Shown piece after piece: positions 6,487-14,378 of a stretch of 18,221 bases of DNA (the stretch's first letter is position 1; each line of letters opens with the position of its first letter). The stretch lies in contig DAHWFG010000049.1 of the NCBI GenBank assembly GCA_027325115.1, positions 1 through 18,221 on the forward strand. Reading direction: 5' to 3'. The position numbers and the translations under genes were made by a program. A model generated the notes under the pieces. That model searched no databases. It was not told where the DNA came from and was given only the letters and a program-made list of their open reading frames with translations. The stretch comes from JAKBCQ01 sp021807585. Lineage in GTDB: Bacteria; Planctomycetota; Planctomycetia; Isosphaerales; Isosphaeraceae.

Positions 6487-7455
6487 TCAAGCGTCGCCCG
6501 CAACTACATGGATAACAATGCATGTGATATTGTCTTTAGAGAAGTTGCGACGAGCAAGCTCGATCAATTCGTCGGCGGAACTCTGCGGATCGTCGATCGA
6601 CGCCAGCGCCGCGGCGATCTGCTCGTCGCGCACGACCCCCGTCAAGCCGTCCGACGCCAGCAAAAAACGGTCGCCGACCTGAATGTCGAGTACCTGAACG
6701 TTATCGGGCCCGGTGCGGGCTTCTTTACTCCCCAAATATAAATAAAGAAAATGCTTGAAGCGATGATTCTCAAGCTCGTCCGCGGTGATCGTCCCCGCGT
6801 CGAGAAGTGCGTCCGCGAGCGAATGATCCTTCGTCAACTGCTTGAATTCCCGCCCCCGCAGCCGATACGCGCGGGAATCGCCGATCCCGGCGATATAAGC
6901 CCGATCCGACCGAAACAAACAGAGAACGACCGTCGTCCCCATGTTGGTGTATTCAGTCTCAATATGCGATAGAGCAAGTATATGCTTGTTCGCCTCGGCC
7001 ATCGAGTCTTTGACCGCGGCGACCACGTCGACATCCTCGGACTCCCCCCGCGACGCCAACCTCCGGCCGATCTCCTGAGGAATGATCTCCACCGCCATCT
7101 TGCTCGCTTGCTCGCCCGCAAGCTGACCCCCCATCCCGTCCGCCACGATGAACAACTCGCAACCCGTATCCGCGACCTCGGGTTGATATTCAATCGTCGT
7201 CGTCGTCCCTCGACCGTTCCCCCCGCCGCCGTTTATCCCGCGAGTTGATCTAGCAATCGGTATATGATAATTATCTTCATTATGTTCGCGGACGTCCCCA
7301 ACAATTGACATATACCCAAATTTTAGTTTCCAATTCTTCGCTCCCGGCGGCGGAGCTTCGGCGGGTGCGGCCGCCGCGGGCGCAGCCGATGACGACGACC
7401 CGGCGACGGGCCTACCCCACAGCTTTTTCCAAAATCCCCATAAACTCGAAGGCAC
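6487..7455 (-). CDS. PP2C-family serine/threonine phosphatase (PPM/Stp type)
   Basis: The 322-residue protein starts at GTG 7455, with GAGG 6 nt upstream. An Ala/Pro/Ser-rich tail of about 40 residues precedes the catalytic fold. Metal-binding motifs of PPM phosphatases appear in order: VREHNEDN (55-62), ADGMGG (105-110), GDSRAY (192-197), LASDGLTG (267-274) and KDNIT (307-311). A Gly/Thr-rich, low-complexity insertion at about 70-95 separates the first two motifs. The enzyme should remove phosphate from Ser/Thr residues with Mn or Mg, and the following kinase gene (75 nt away) is the likely partner. No membrane segment is present. It is 39 nt after the LmbE-type gene, consistent with one transcript. 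Confidence 0.93.
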   Translation of the reverse strand: MPSSLWGFWKKLWGRPVAGSSSSAAPAAAAPAEAPPPGAKNWKLKFGYMSIVGDVREHNEDNYHIPIARSTRGINGGGGNGRGTTTTIEYQPEVADTGCELFIVADGMGGQLAGEQASKMAVEIIPQEIGRRLASRGESEDVDVVAAVKDSMAEANKHILALSHIETEYTNMGTTVVLCLFRSDRAYIAGIGDSRAYRLRGREFKQLTKDHSLADALLDAGTITADELENHRFKHFLYLYLGSKEARTGPDNVQVLDIQVGDRFLLASDGLTGVVRDEQIAAALASIDDPQSSADELIELARRNFSKDNITCIVIHVVAGDA

Positions 7456-7494
7456 GATACACCTCGTCCGCCGATCGACGGACCACTTAGCGGG

Positions 7495-8271
7495 TTAAAC
7501 GCCGCGCGCCGCGGCGGGTTTGGCGTCTTTGGGACTCGCCCACCGGATTAAATCGTCGACTCCGACCGCGCGATACGTGAGAAACACCTCACCCGCCTCG
7601 AATCCCGCGGTATGACCGTGATACCGATTCATCGATTCCACCGCGCGGAACACCCCCGCCTTCGAAGGCGGAAACTGCGTCTGATAGCGACCAATCGCGG
7701 CCAATTTCACCGCCAATGTCGTGCCGATATCCGCCACGATCGACCCCGCCGATTCCGGATCCCGCATCCCATGAAACGAAATCGGAAAACCAAGCTGATT
7801 ACTGATCGAATGCACCGGCATACCGTCGAAATACTCGTCCCATTTGCTAAGCCGACTATAAAACACCGCGGCGTCGGTGATCAGCATCGCCTGATAATGA
7901 TCGGGCGATGCAAGCACCGTCTTGCCCGCGAAACCGAGCACGACCTTGGGACGATGAAGACGGAACACCGTCGCCAACGCCAACCTCGCCTCAAATCCAT
8001 CAAACAACCGTCGATTCGGAAGGTTGAGATTGATCCGCACCAACGCTCCCAGATCGACCGCCGCCAGCCGCGATTCCTCAAGCCGAACGTCGGGGCCGGG
8101 TGAAGCCGGCGTCGGTTCGCCGTCGGTTAAATCGACGATCCCCACGCGGTAGCCGATCCCCGCCAAGCGAGCCAGCGTCCCACCGCAGGCGATCTCGACG
8201 TCGTCGGGATGAGCGCCGACCGCGATCAGGTCGAGCTCGATATCCTTATGTCCCACGATCCACATCGCCAT
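7495..8271 (-). CDS. LmbE/PIG-L family deacetylase (BshB1-like)
   Basis: The 258-residue protein has the LmbE signature AHPDDVEIACGGTLA starting at residue 20, giving zinc ligands H21 and D24, and a later SPDHYQA with H125 as third ligand. The stretch GIVDLTDGEPTP and a downstream LPNRRL segment resemble BshB1, the deacetylase that removes acetyl from GlcNAc-malate in bacillithiol synthesis. BshA and BshC are absent here, so another N-acetylglucosamine-containing substrate is possible. ATG 8271 follows a GAGGGAAGA site, and a good promoter lies at 8304-8332. It heads the unit with the PP2C phosphatase, kinase and DUF1570 genes. Its functional tie to phosphorylation signalling is unknown and may be only co-transcription. 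Confidence 0.85.
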   Translation of the reverse strand: MAMWIVGHKDIELDLIAVGAHPDDVEIACGGTLARLAGIGYRVGIVDLTDGEPTPASPGPDVRLEESRLAAVDLGALVRINLNLPNRRLFDGFEARLALATVFRLHRPKVVLGFAGKTVLASPDHYQAMLITDAAVFYSRLSKWDEYFDGMPVHSISNQLGFPISFHGMRDPESAGSIVADIGTTLAVKLAAIGRYQTQFPPSKAGVFRAVESMNRYHGHTAGFEAGEVFLTYRAVGVDDLIRWASPKDAKPAAARGV

Positions 8272-8303
8272 TCTTCCCTCGACCGCCGATCATCTCGCGA
8301 GCA

Positions 8304-8332
8304 ATTATTGAGTTTACCTACAGCGGTTTCAA
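8304..8332 (-). promoter_or_regulatory. Sigma70-type promoter for the LmbE-PP2C-kinase unit
   Basis: On the minus strand TTGAAA (8332-8327) and AATAAT (8309-8304) are separated by exactly 17 nt. The predicted start near 8297 leaves a leader of about 26 nt before ATG 8271. This is among the best-matching promoters in the window. Confidence 0.55.
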
Positions 8333-8344
8333 TCGGCAAATCGA

Positions 8345-8419
8345 TCACTCGCACAAGATCGAAAAACCCGTGATTCCACCGAACTCGGCCGCCTCCAAAA
8401 GTCGCCGATCACGCGGCAT
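8345..8419 (-). CDS. Possible 24-residue small ORF between cobL and the LmbE gene
   Basis: ATG 8419 follows AAGGA with 6-nt spacing and opens 24 codons (start MPRDRRLLEAAEF) to TGA at 8347-8345. The product would be a short amphipathic peptide with no recognisable domain. It overlaps the 18-nt repeat at 8390-8407 and ends just before the 8304-8332 promoter. Only the ribosome binding site supports it; chance is a fair explanation. Confidence 0.2.
   Translation of the reverse strand: MPRDRRLLEAAEFGGITGFSILCE
8390..8407. repeat. Short dispersed repeat, copy 1 (CGCCTCCAAAAGTCGCCG)
   Basis: This 18-nt word recurs with a single extra C at 9847-9865. The two copies lie on either side of cobL, both outside well-supported genes, about 1.4 kb apart in the same orientation. 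Confidence 0.45.
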
Positions 8420-8491
8420 GCGATGTCCTTACCGAATTCCGCGACGAAACCGCGACAAATGAATACACCGCCCAAAACACATCCAATAATG

Positions 8492-9757
8492 TCAATCGGT
8501 CGGCGGGGGATTTTTGATCACCGCGAGCAGAAAAGTCGGGTTCACCGCCTCGAATCGGACGCGATCAAGCTGCTCGATCCCCCGTGCGATCGCCACGTTC
8601 CACACCTCGACCCGCCCCGCAAGCTCTTTCAACGTCGCAATCGAAGCCGCCAAACCGTCGATCGTCGCCACGTTCACCGCGAGCTTCCCCGCGGGATTCA
8701 AGCGATCAAACGCGGCTCTCAAGACCGCGTCGACGCGTCGACCCGTGCCGCCGATAAAGATCGCATCGGGATCGGGCAACCCCGCCAACGCCTCGGGCGC
8801 CTTCCCCGCGATCGGCCGAACGTTCGGCACGCCGAACGCCTCGGCGTTCGCCTGAATCAATGCGATGTCTCCCGGCTCGGGCTCGATCGCGTACACCATC
8901 CCCTGATTCGCCAACTGCGCCGCCTCGATCGCCACCGACCCCGACCCCGCGCCGACGTCCCATACCACACTCGTCGGCCTGATATCCAATTGCGAAAGCG
9001 CGATTGCGCGAACCTCGGCCTGGGTGATCAACCCCCGCTTGGGACGGCTCTGCGCGAAAACATCGTCGGGATTGCCGAACAATCGATACCGACCGCCGCG
9101 CCCGGCGCGATCGGGGCGATTCGGCTTCCGCACCAATATCATCACATTCAGCGGTGCGAAATCGAGCCCCGCAAGCTCCCCCAGCTCCCCCTGCGTCACT
9201 CGCTCGTCGGGTGATCCGAGATTCTCGCACACATAGCCGCGAAAATAATCGATCCCGCGATCCAGCAACGCGCGCGCCACCATCGCCGGCGAATATTCAT
9301 CACTTGAAAACATGCCAACTTTTTCTGCCGTTCGGATCCGATCGACGACGGTCTCGAGCGGCCGGCCCGCGAGGCTCGTCAAATACGCGTCCTCCCAGCT
9401 CTCCTTGATCCGCGCGAACGCGAGCTGCATGCTGCTCACATGCGGTACGACCTCGAACCGATCCTTCCCAAGCCGGTCGCAGAGATACCGCGCCACGCCG
9501 TAAAACAGCGGATCGCCCCCCGTCACCAGCACCGGTCGACGCGATCGCTCGATCTCCAACACCTGCTTCACCGCGTCGCGCATCTCGGCCGCGAGCGCCA
9601 CCTTCTTCCCCGGAAGCGAGCCGAGCAACGCGAGCGTCCCCGCCGACGCCAGTAATACATCCGCGTCGGCCAAAATACCCCGCGCCGATTCGGTTAGACC
9701 CGCGAGCCCGTCGTCGCCGATCCCCACGATCCGTATGATCGATCGCTCTTCGCTCAA
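8492..9757 (-). CDS. cobL: Precorrin-6Y C5,15-methyltransferase (decarboxylating), CbiE-CbiT fusion
   Basis: The enzyme methylates precorrin-6Y (or its cobalt form) at C5 and C15 and decarboxylates the acetate side chain in corrin ring synthesis. The first half is CbiE-like, with IVGIGDDG at the start and VTGGDPLFYGVARYL, a glycine-rich SAM-pocket motif of tetrapyrrole methylases. The second half is CbiT-like, with the class I methyltransferase motif VWDVGAGSGSVAIEAA. The frame is open to TTG 9772, but TTG 9757 is preferred because AGGGAG lies 6 nt upstream of it; this gives 421 residues, normal for CobL. No other cobalamin gene and no recognisable cobalamin riboswitch is present, so the gene is isolated here. 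It is 135 nt after the small TM gene of the respiratory operon. Confidence 0.93.
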   Translation of the reverse strand: MSEERSIIRIVGIGDDGLAGLTESARGILADADVLLASAGTLALLGSLPGKKVALAAEMRDAVKQVLEIERSRRPVLVTGGDPLFYGVARYLCDRLGKDRFEVVPHVSSMQLAFARIKESWEDAYLTSLAGRPLETVVDRIRTAEKVGMFSSDEYSPAMVARALLDRGIDYFRGYVCENLGSPDERVTQGELGELAGLDFAPLNVMILVRKPNRPDRAGRGGRYRLFGNPDDVFAQSRPKRGLITQAEVRAIALSQLDIRPTSVVWDVGAGSGSVAIEAAQLANQGMVYAIEPEPGDIALIQANAEAFGVPNVRPIAGKAPEALAGLPDPDAIFIGGTGRRVDAVLRAAFDRLNPAGKLAVNVATIDGLAASIATLKELAGRVEVWNVAIARGIEQLDRVRFEAVNPTFLLAVIKNPPPTD

Positions 9758-9846
9758 GTGTGTCTCCCTCAATCGCGTCTCGCTTCAACACGTGTCCTAT
9801 CGCCCGCCCCGCGCCGATCAATCGTCACCGGGTCAATCGTTCGATC

Positions 9847-9865
9847 CGCCTCCCAAAAGTCGCCG
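9847..9865. repeat. Short dispersed repeat, copy 2 (CGCCTCCCAAAAGTCGCCG)
   Basis: This 19-nt copy matches 8390-8407 apart from one inserted C. It lies between the 42-residue membrane protein gene and cobL. It could be a binding site or a chance similarity in compositionally biased DNA. Confidence 0.45.
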
Positions 9866-9892
9866 CGCAACAATCAAGATCAGTCATCGACC

Positions 9893-10021
9893 TTATTTCC
9901 ATTTGAGAGGTCGATATTTCGGCGCCTCGATCCGTCGCCGCGTCTCGGCGCCGAGCGACCACGCAACCGTGAAACCCAGAATCATCGCCGTGATCGCCGT
10001 CATAATCCAGTTGATCGCCAT
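9893..10021 (-). CDS. 42-residue single-TM protein at the end of the sor-cco operon
   Basis: ATG 10021 lies 5 nt after the stop codon of the fused oxidase gene, and AAGGA within the end of that gene provides a ribosome binding site about 9 nt upstream, so translation is probably coupled. The product starts MAINWIMTAITAMILGFT, with one membrane helix at about residues 3-24, then a positively charged tail rich in Arg and Lys (ETRRRIEAPKYRPLKWK), giving an N-out or N-in anchor with a basic cytoplasmic end. It ends at TAA 9895-9893. Its size and position resemble small cbb3 accessory proteins such as CcoQ or CcoS, but I see no diagnostic motif of either. An oxidase stability or assembly role is inferred from position only. 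Confidence 0.65.
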   Translation of the reverse strand: MAINWIMTAITAMILGFTVAWSLGAETRRRIEAPKYRPLKWK

Positions 10022-10026
10022 CAAAA

Positions 10027-12684
10027 TCAATCCTTTTCGTTCGGATCAAAAAGCGTACGAACATAACGAACGAGCAACGACCGATCTCCCGCTTTGAGCT
10101 TATCCTTCCACGCGGGCATCGACGTTCCCGCCACGCCGCGGTCGATCGCCCCCTCCGCGTAAGCCGTCGTCGGTTGAATCCGTCGAAAATCCGCCGGCCT
10201 TGGACCTAAATTCGCCGCCGATACGCCGTCGCCCGCCCCCTCCCGCCCGTGACACACCGCGCAGTTCGCGACGAACAACGCTCGCGCCGAAGCGACCTCC
10301 TCGGCTCGCAATCCCTCCGAAACTCCATCAGTCGAATTACGGTATAATGATTTGACAAAAGCCGTCAGCCCGCGGAGCTCTTCGCTCGCCAGTTCGTTCC
10401 ACGCGGGCATCGACGAACCCTTCGCTCCCTTCCATAAAACTTCGCCGATCGCCCGATCCGAAAAACGCGCCGACGTTAAATCACGCGGACGAGGTAAGAG
10501 TGCGATCGCGGCGAGACCGTCCCCCCGACCCGCATCGCCGTGGCATCCCGCACAGTTGCGCGCAAACGATTCCGAACCCGACCGCGCAAACCGCTCGATT
10601 TCGCTCGATTCCAGACCGCGCGTCGAGAAATGCGGAGCGGGTCCGATCGACCGCGGAATCGCGCAATCACAAAACATCCCCTTCCGCTTCTCGTCGTTCG
10701 GGTCGACTCCGGGAAGCGGCTGAGGTCCCGTCAAACCCGCGAGATGAGCCTCGCGACCCAGCGATTCAAGATAAGCCGCTAGATCGTACGCGTCGCGCCT
10801 GGGCGATCTCGGCGATCCGTCGAAAAGATTGCGATATCCGGGCATCGGCGAATCGGATACCACATAACGCGGATTCCACAAGTGAACCAAATGCCAATCA
10901 AGCGATCTTTTGCCGTGTTCACGAGCCAGATCGGGGCCGACCCGCCGCGTTCCCCACAGTTGAGGTCGATCCCCCTCGAACTCCCAAGCCCTGCTCGCAA
11001 CGCCGAATCGGCGGACGTCGTCCTCGACGAACCGAACAAACTGAGAATGACAATTGACACAGCCTTCTCGAATGTAAACGGCGCGACCGCGCGCCTCCGC
11101 CGCCGATAAACCGCGCGGCTCGATCGGTCGCGACCGCGCGATCTCGAGTGCGAGTTCGCGATTCGGAACGACCGCCAATACCACGAATGAAAGCGCAAAA
11201 AATATCAGTCCGGCGATACTAACAACAACATAAGAGTGCGTAAGTATCTTGAATCCACGAGGGACGTCCGATTCGGTTTCGCTCTCGGCCTCGGCTTCGC
11301 CGCCGATCGCCGCGGAGGCCGGGTCGGACGCCGGTTCGCTCTCGGCGGGATCCTCGGCTTCCACTTTCGCGCCGGTCGTCATGCTGAAAGCGACCGCGAC
11401 GAACGCCAAGATGATCGCTCCTCCCGAGAACGACCGGATCAGCCAATATGGGCGCGAGGCGCGCACCGAATCGATCCAGGGAGCGTGCGAAGACCACAAT
11501 TGCCCCTGAACGAGCCCGGCGATCGTGAGATCGAGAAACATCGTCGCGATCCCGATCGCCAGCAGCCAAAACGCCCAATCCGCGGCGCGGGGATTGTAAC
11601 GCGAGCCCGGCGACCTCCGCCAAACAAAAAGCATCCCGCCGATCGCGATAAACGAAGCAAAACCAATCAACGCTAAATGCGCGTGTCCGATCACCCAATC
11701 GCTAAAGTGAACAAATCGGTTCACGGGCATGATCGCCTGAAGCGAGCCTTGCAAACTCACGATCAAATAACAAACGACGCCGACCCACACGAACCGGAGC
11801 GGGGCGTCCGCGGCGACCTTCGCCGCCGATCCCCTGAGCGAGAGCAACTGATTCGCGACGACCAGGATCACGTCCATCCCCAAATACACCGAAGCCACGA
11901 TCGCGCCTTTCTGCGCCTCCATCGGTATTGAAGAAAACACATAATGATGCGTTCCGTTCAGCGGGTAAACCAAAAACAGCAGCCAAAACCCGATCATCGA
12001 CAGAAAATGACTGAAGATCGGCTTCCGCGTCGAGATCGGAATCACCACGTAGGCGATCGCCAGCGCAAGGGGGGTGACGTACAAGCCGATCGCATCGTGA
12101 ATCCAAAGCCCGCTGTACGCCGCTCCTCGCGCCCCGGGAACGACCTCGGGGACGAAATTGCCGACGGGATAGGCGAGACTCGTGAAAATCAATCCTCCCA
12201 TGATATACCAACCCGAAACATATAAATGAGAGATTTTTGATCGAAGGAGCGGGACGACGAATTGAACGCACGCGAGAACAAAAGCGACGATCGCCGCGGC
12301 GTCGACGGGTATCGGAAATTCGGCCCATTCGAGCGGTCGACCAAACCCCATTTGAACAAGCGCCCAGCCGGGCGAAACAATCAGGAAATTCCAGATGAAA
12401 AAGATCGCGTACCCGAGCGATCGGCTCGTCACGTTCCGTTCGGCGAGACGCGGAACGGCGTAATATAAAAACATCAAAAAAGCGTTACCCAACCAGCCGA
12501 AAAAGACCCCCTGCGTGTGCGCATACCGCAACCGTCCCCACGTGAGCCACGCCTCGCCGCCAAGCCAATCGGGAGCGTGAAACTTGATCGCAATCAAGAG
12601 CCCAAGAAACGTCGTGTACCCGACCGCCAGGAGCGCCGCGATCGCGTGAACGCGGATCAAACGCGTCTCGGTCCGTACTATCAT
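10027..12684 (-). CDS. ccoNOP: Fused cbb3-type cytochrome c oxidase (CcoN-CcoO-CcoP-like, single polypeptide)
   Basis: The 885-residue protein reduces oxygen to water and probably pumps protons. Residues 1-435 are a CcoN-type haem-copper core with about 12 membrane helices. Expected ligands are visible: H56 (low-spin haem b), H196, H246 and H247 (CuB), Y240 six residues before H246 (the cross-linked tyrosine of cbb3 enzymes), and H334 and H336 in VHFSDWVIGHAH. An acidic Ala/Glu/Ser linker (440-475) leads to one more helix (484-506) and a CcoO-like domain with CVNCH (542-546) and MPGY (614-617). Two further cytochrome c domains, CAGCH (711-715) and CAVCH (808-812), each with a later SMPAW methionine (M759, M856), resemble CcoP but without its own membrane helix. 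Normally these are three genes. The start ATG overlaps the sorB stop by 4 nt and has GGAG 6 nt upstream. Confidence 0.92.
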   Translation of the reverse strand: MIVRTETRLIRVHAIAALLAVGYTTFLGLLIAIKFHAPDWLGGEAWLTWGRLRYAHTQGVFFGWLGNAFLMFLYYAVPRLAERNVTSRSLGYAIFFIWNFLIVSPGWALVQMGFGRPLEWAEFPIPVDAAAIVAFVLACVQFVVPLLRSKISHLYVSGWYIMGGLIFTSLAYPVGNFVPEVVPGARGAAYSGLWIHDAIGLYVTPLALAIAYVVIPISTRKPIFSHFLSMIGFWLLFLVYPLNGTHHYVFSSIPMEAQKGAIVASVYLGMDVILVVANQLLSLRGSAAKVAADAPLRFVWVGVVCYLIVSLQGSLQAIMPVNRFVHFSDWVIGHAHLALIGFASFIAIGGMLFVWRRSPGSRYNPRAADWAFWLLAIGIATMFLDLTIAGLVQGQLWSSHAPWIDSVRASRPYWLIRSFSGGAIILAFVAVAFSMTTGAKVEAEDPAESEPASDPASAAIGGEAEAESETESDVPRGFKILTHSYVVVSIAGLIFFALSFVVLAVVPNRELALEIARSRPIEPRGLSAAEARGRAVYIREGCVNCHSQFVRFVEDDVRRFGVASRAWEFEGDRPQLWGTRRVGPDLAREHGKRSLDWHLVHLWNPRYVVSDSPMPGYRNLFDGSPRSPRRDAYDLAAYLESLGREAHLAGLTGPQPLPGVDPNDEKRKGMFCDCAIPRSIGPAPHFSTRGLESSEIERFARSGSESFARNCAGCHGDAGRGDGLAAIALLPRPRDLTSARFSDRAIGEVLWKGAKGSSMPAWNELASEELRGLTAFVKSLYRNSTDGVSEGLRAEEVASARALFVANCAVCHGREGAGDGVSAANLGPRPADFRRIQPTTAYAEGAIDRGVAGTSMPAWKDKLKAGDRSLLVRYVRTLFDPNEKD

Positions 12685-13070
12685 CGATCACTCCGATCAG
12701 CCTGAATCGATACCAGATACACGACGATCCGTCGCTCGTCCTCGGCGCCGATCGGCGCACCGTAGGTCGCCGCCATCTTGTGGACAACCTCGGTCCATTT
12801 CGCCGCCGATATCGTCGGCTGTCCAAATATCAACCGGGGTGAATGACAGATCACGCAAGCGGTTTGAAAAACGTCGCGATTCGGCCCGTCCGGTATGTGC
12901 ACTTCTTCATAAGGGAGCACGATTTCGGTCGCGACGACGTCGCGAACAATCGGAGTCGATGAATCCCAATCGTCGCGCACTCCCAGATACGAGATCCAGG
13001 CCGCCAGAATCCCGAGCGCCGCGGTCGCGACGAGCGGGAATCCGCCGGCGTTTCTCATGCGTTCTTTCAT
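12681..13070 (-). CDS. sorB: Monohaem cytochrome c subunit of sulfite dehydrogenase (SorB-like)
   Basis: The protein accepts electrons from the molybdenum subunit SorA and passes them on. From ATG 13070 it has 129 residues; this start is preferred because AAGGA lies 7 nt upstream, although an in-frame ATG at 13088 (1 nt after the sorA stop) would add six residues. An uncleaved or signal-type hydrophobic segment spans about residues 10-28 (GGFPLVATAALGILAAW). One CVICH haem-binding motif lies in the middle, followed by a AAKWTEVVHKMAATYGAPI segment with the likely methionine ligand, as in SorB proteins. It sits between sorA and the fused oxidase, and its TGA overlaps the oxidase ATG, so stoichiometric expression with electron donor and acceptor is likely. 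Confidence 0.85.
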   Translation of the reverse strand: MKERMRNAGGFPLVATAALGILAAWISYLGVRDDWDSSTPIVRDVVATEIVLPYEEVHIPDGPNRDVFQTACVICHSPRLIFGQPTISAAKWTEVVHKMAATYGAPIGAEDERRIVVYLVSIQADRSDR

Positions 13071-13089
13071 TCTTAAATCCTTGAGCATA

Positions 13090-14274
13090 TTAAACGACGA
13101 CGACCGCGAGCGATTCGATCACGTTACGCATGAATCCGCCGCGATTCCAGACCGGAACCGCGGTTTGCGTCTCGTCGCTTCGATTCGTCGCGCGGACGAG
13201 CAAGCTCCGCTCTCCCGCCCCCGTCGGCGTCCATTCGAGTTTCCAGCGGCGGAACGAGAACCGACCGTGATCTTCTCCCAACGTCGTTTCACGCCACGTG
13301 CGACCGTCGTCGAACGAAACCTCAACACGCTTGATCCCGCTCCCGCCGTCAAACGCGATTCCCGATAAAACGATCGGCCGTCCCGCGGCGACGATCGATC
13401 CGCGATCGGGCGAAGTGAAAAACGATCGAACATTCAAACGATTGATCGGTTCGACCTTCGGATCAAGACGATCTGGCGATTCGAGAGCGCGCGGGTTCGC
13501 AGGAATCTTATACGCCTTCGCCATCCAATAGCCGGCATATGGTTTATTCCATACATCAATCTTCGTAAGCGCCTTCACCCAATATGTGGCGTACCAGCCG
13601 GGAACCACAAGCCGGGCGGGAAAACCGTTGAGCGCCGGAAGCGGCTCGCCGTTCATCTCGAATGCGACGAGCGGCTCGGGCTCAAGCGCGTGATCGACCG
13701 TAAGCGACTTGAGAAAATCGGGAACCCCCGGCAGCGGCCCCTCGTCGAGACCGTCGAAAACGACATCGACAGCCCCCGCCTTCAATCCCGCTCTCCTGAG
13801 CAAATCGGCGAGCGGAACCCCCGTCCAACGCGCGTTACCCATCGCGCCATTTTTCCACTGCGCACCCGTAACCCTCGGCTCAAACAATGATCGCGAATTT
13901 CCTGAACATTGATTCACCGCTGCGATCGTCGTCCGATTCATCCGCTTCAGATCGTTGATCGAAAGCTCGAGCGGCGAATCGACATGTCCGCCGATCCGCA
14001 GTCGCCACCCGGAAAGATCGATCGACGTCGGAAACGCTTGCAAATGCCAGCGCACGTAAAACGCGTGATTGGGAGTGAAATCCTCCCGGTAGAACCTCCA
14101 GGGAGTTTCCAGGCACGGGGGACGGTCGTTGATCACCCGCATCGCGACTTTGCCGGGAAACCGCGCCGTCGGCTCGGGGTCGATCGCCGGTCCGGAAGAA
14201 CGCTCGCCGCATCCCGCCGCCGCGCAACCCCCCGCCGTCGCGACGACCCCCCTCAGCCAATCGCGTCTATTCAT
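13090..14274 (-). CDS. sorA: Sulfite dehydrogenase, molybdopterin subunit (SorA / sulfite oxidase family)
   Basis: The 394-residue enzyme should oxidise sulfite to sulfate at a molybdenum cofactor outside the cytoplasm. The N-terminus has NRRDWLRG twin-arginine-like residues and a short hydrophobic stretch ending in AAAGC, a possible lipobox at C22, so it may be a Tat-exported lipoprotein. The family landmarks follow: VNQCSGNSR with the molybdenum-ligand cysteine C123, GNARWTGVPLADLLRRAGL, PLPALNGFPARLVVPGWYATYW, and an Ig-like dimerisation domain in the last 110 residues with VEVSFDDGRTW and the terminal VPVWNRGGFMRN. ATG 14274 follows a weak GAGAT site. The gene heads the sorA-sorB-oxidase-small-protein operon, with a 1-nt gap to the next possible start. 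YedY-type sulfoxide reductases are the nearest alternative, but sorB and the oxidase favour SorA. Confidence 0.9.
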   Translation of the reverse strand: MNRRDWLRGVVATAGGCAAAGCGERSSGPAIDPEPTARFPGKVAMRVINDRPPCLETPWRFYREDFTPNHAFYVRWHLQAFPTSIDLSGWRLRIGGHVDSPLELSINDLKRMNRTTIAAVNQCSGNSRSLFEPRVTGAQWKNGAMGNARWTGVPLADLLRRAGLKAGAVDVVFDGLDEGPLPGVPDFLKSLTVDHALEPEPLVAFEMNGEPLPALNGFPARLVVPGWYATYWVKALTKIDVWNKPYAGYWMAKAYKIPANPRALESPDRLDPKVEPINRLNVRSFFTSPDRGSIVAAGRPIVLSGIAFDGGSGIKRVEVSFDDGRTWRETTLGEDHGRFSFRRWKLEWTPTGAGERSLLVRATNRSDETQTAVPVWNRGGFMRNVIESLAVVVV

Positions 14275-14378
14275 ATTAATATCTCATTTTGCAAGCACAT
14301 GAATCTAAGTTAAGAATGCGATCAAGCTCCGCGCGATCGGCGCGGGCGCCGCCGCCGAAACATCGCGTTCCCGATCGG

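Noticed and set aside
8492..9772. cobL start at TTG 9772
   Set aside because: The AGGGAG inside this extension is correctly placed for TTG 9757, so the extra five residues are probably untranslated.
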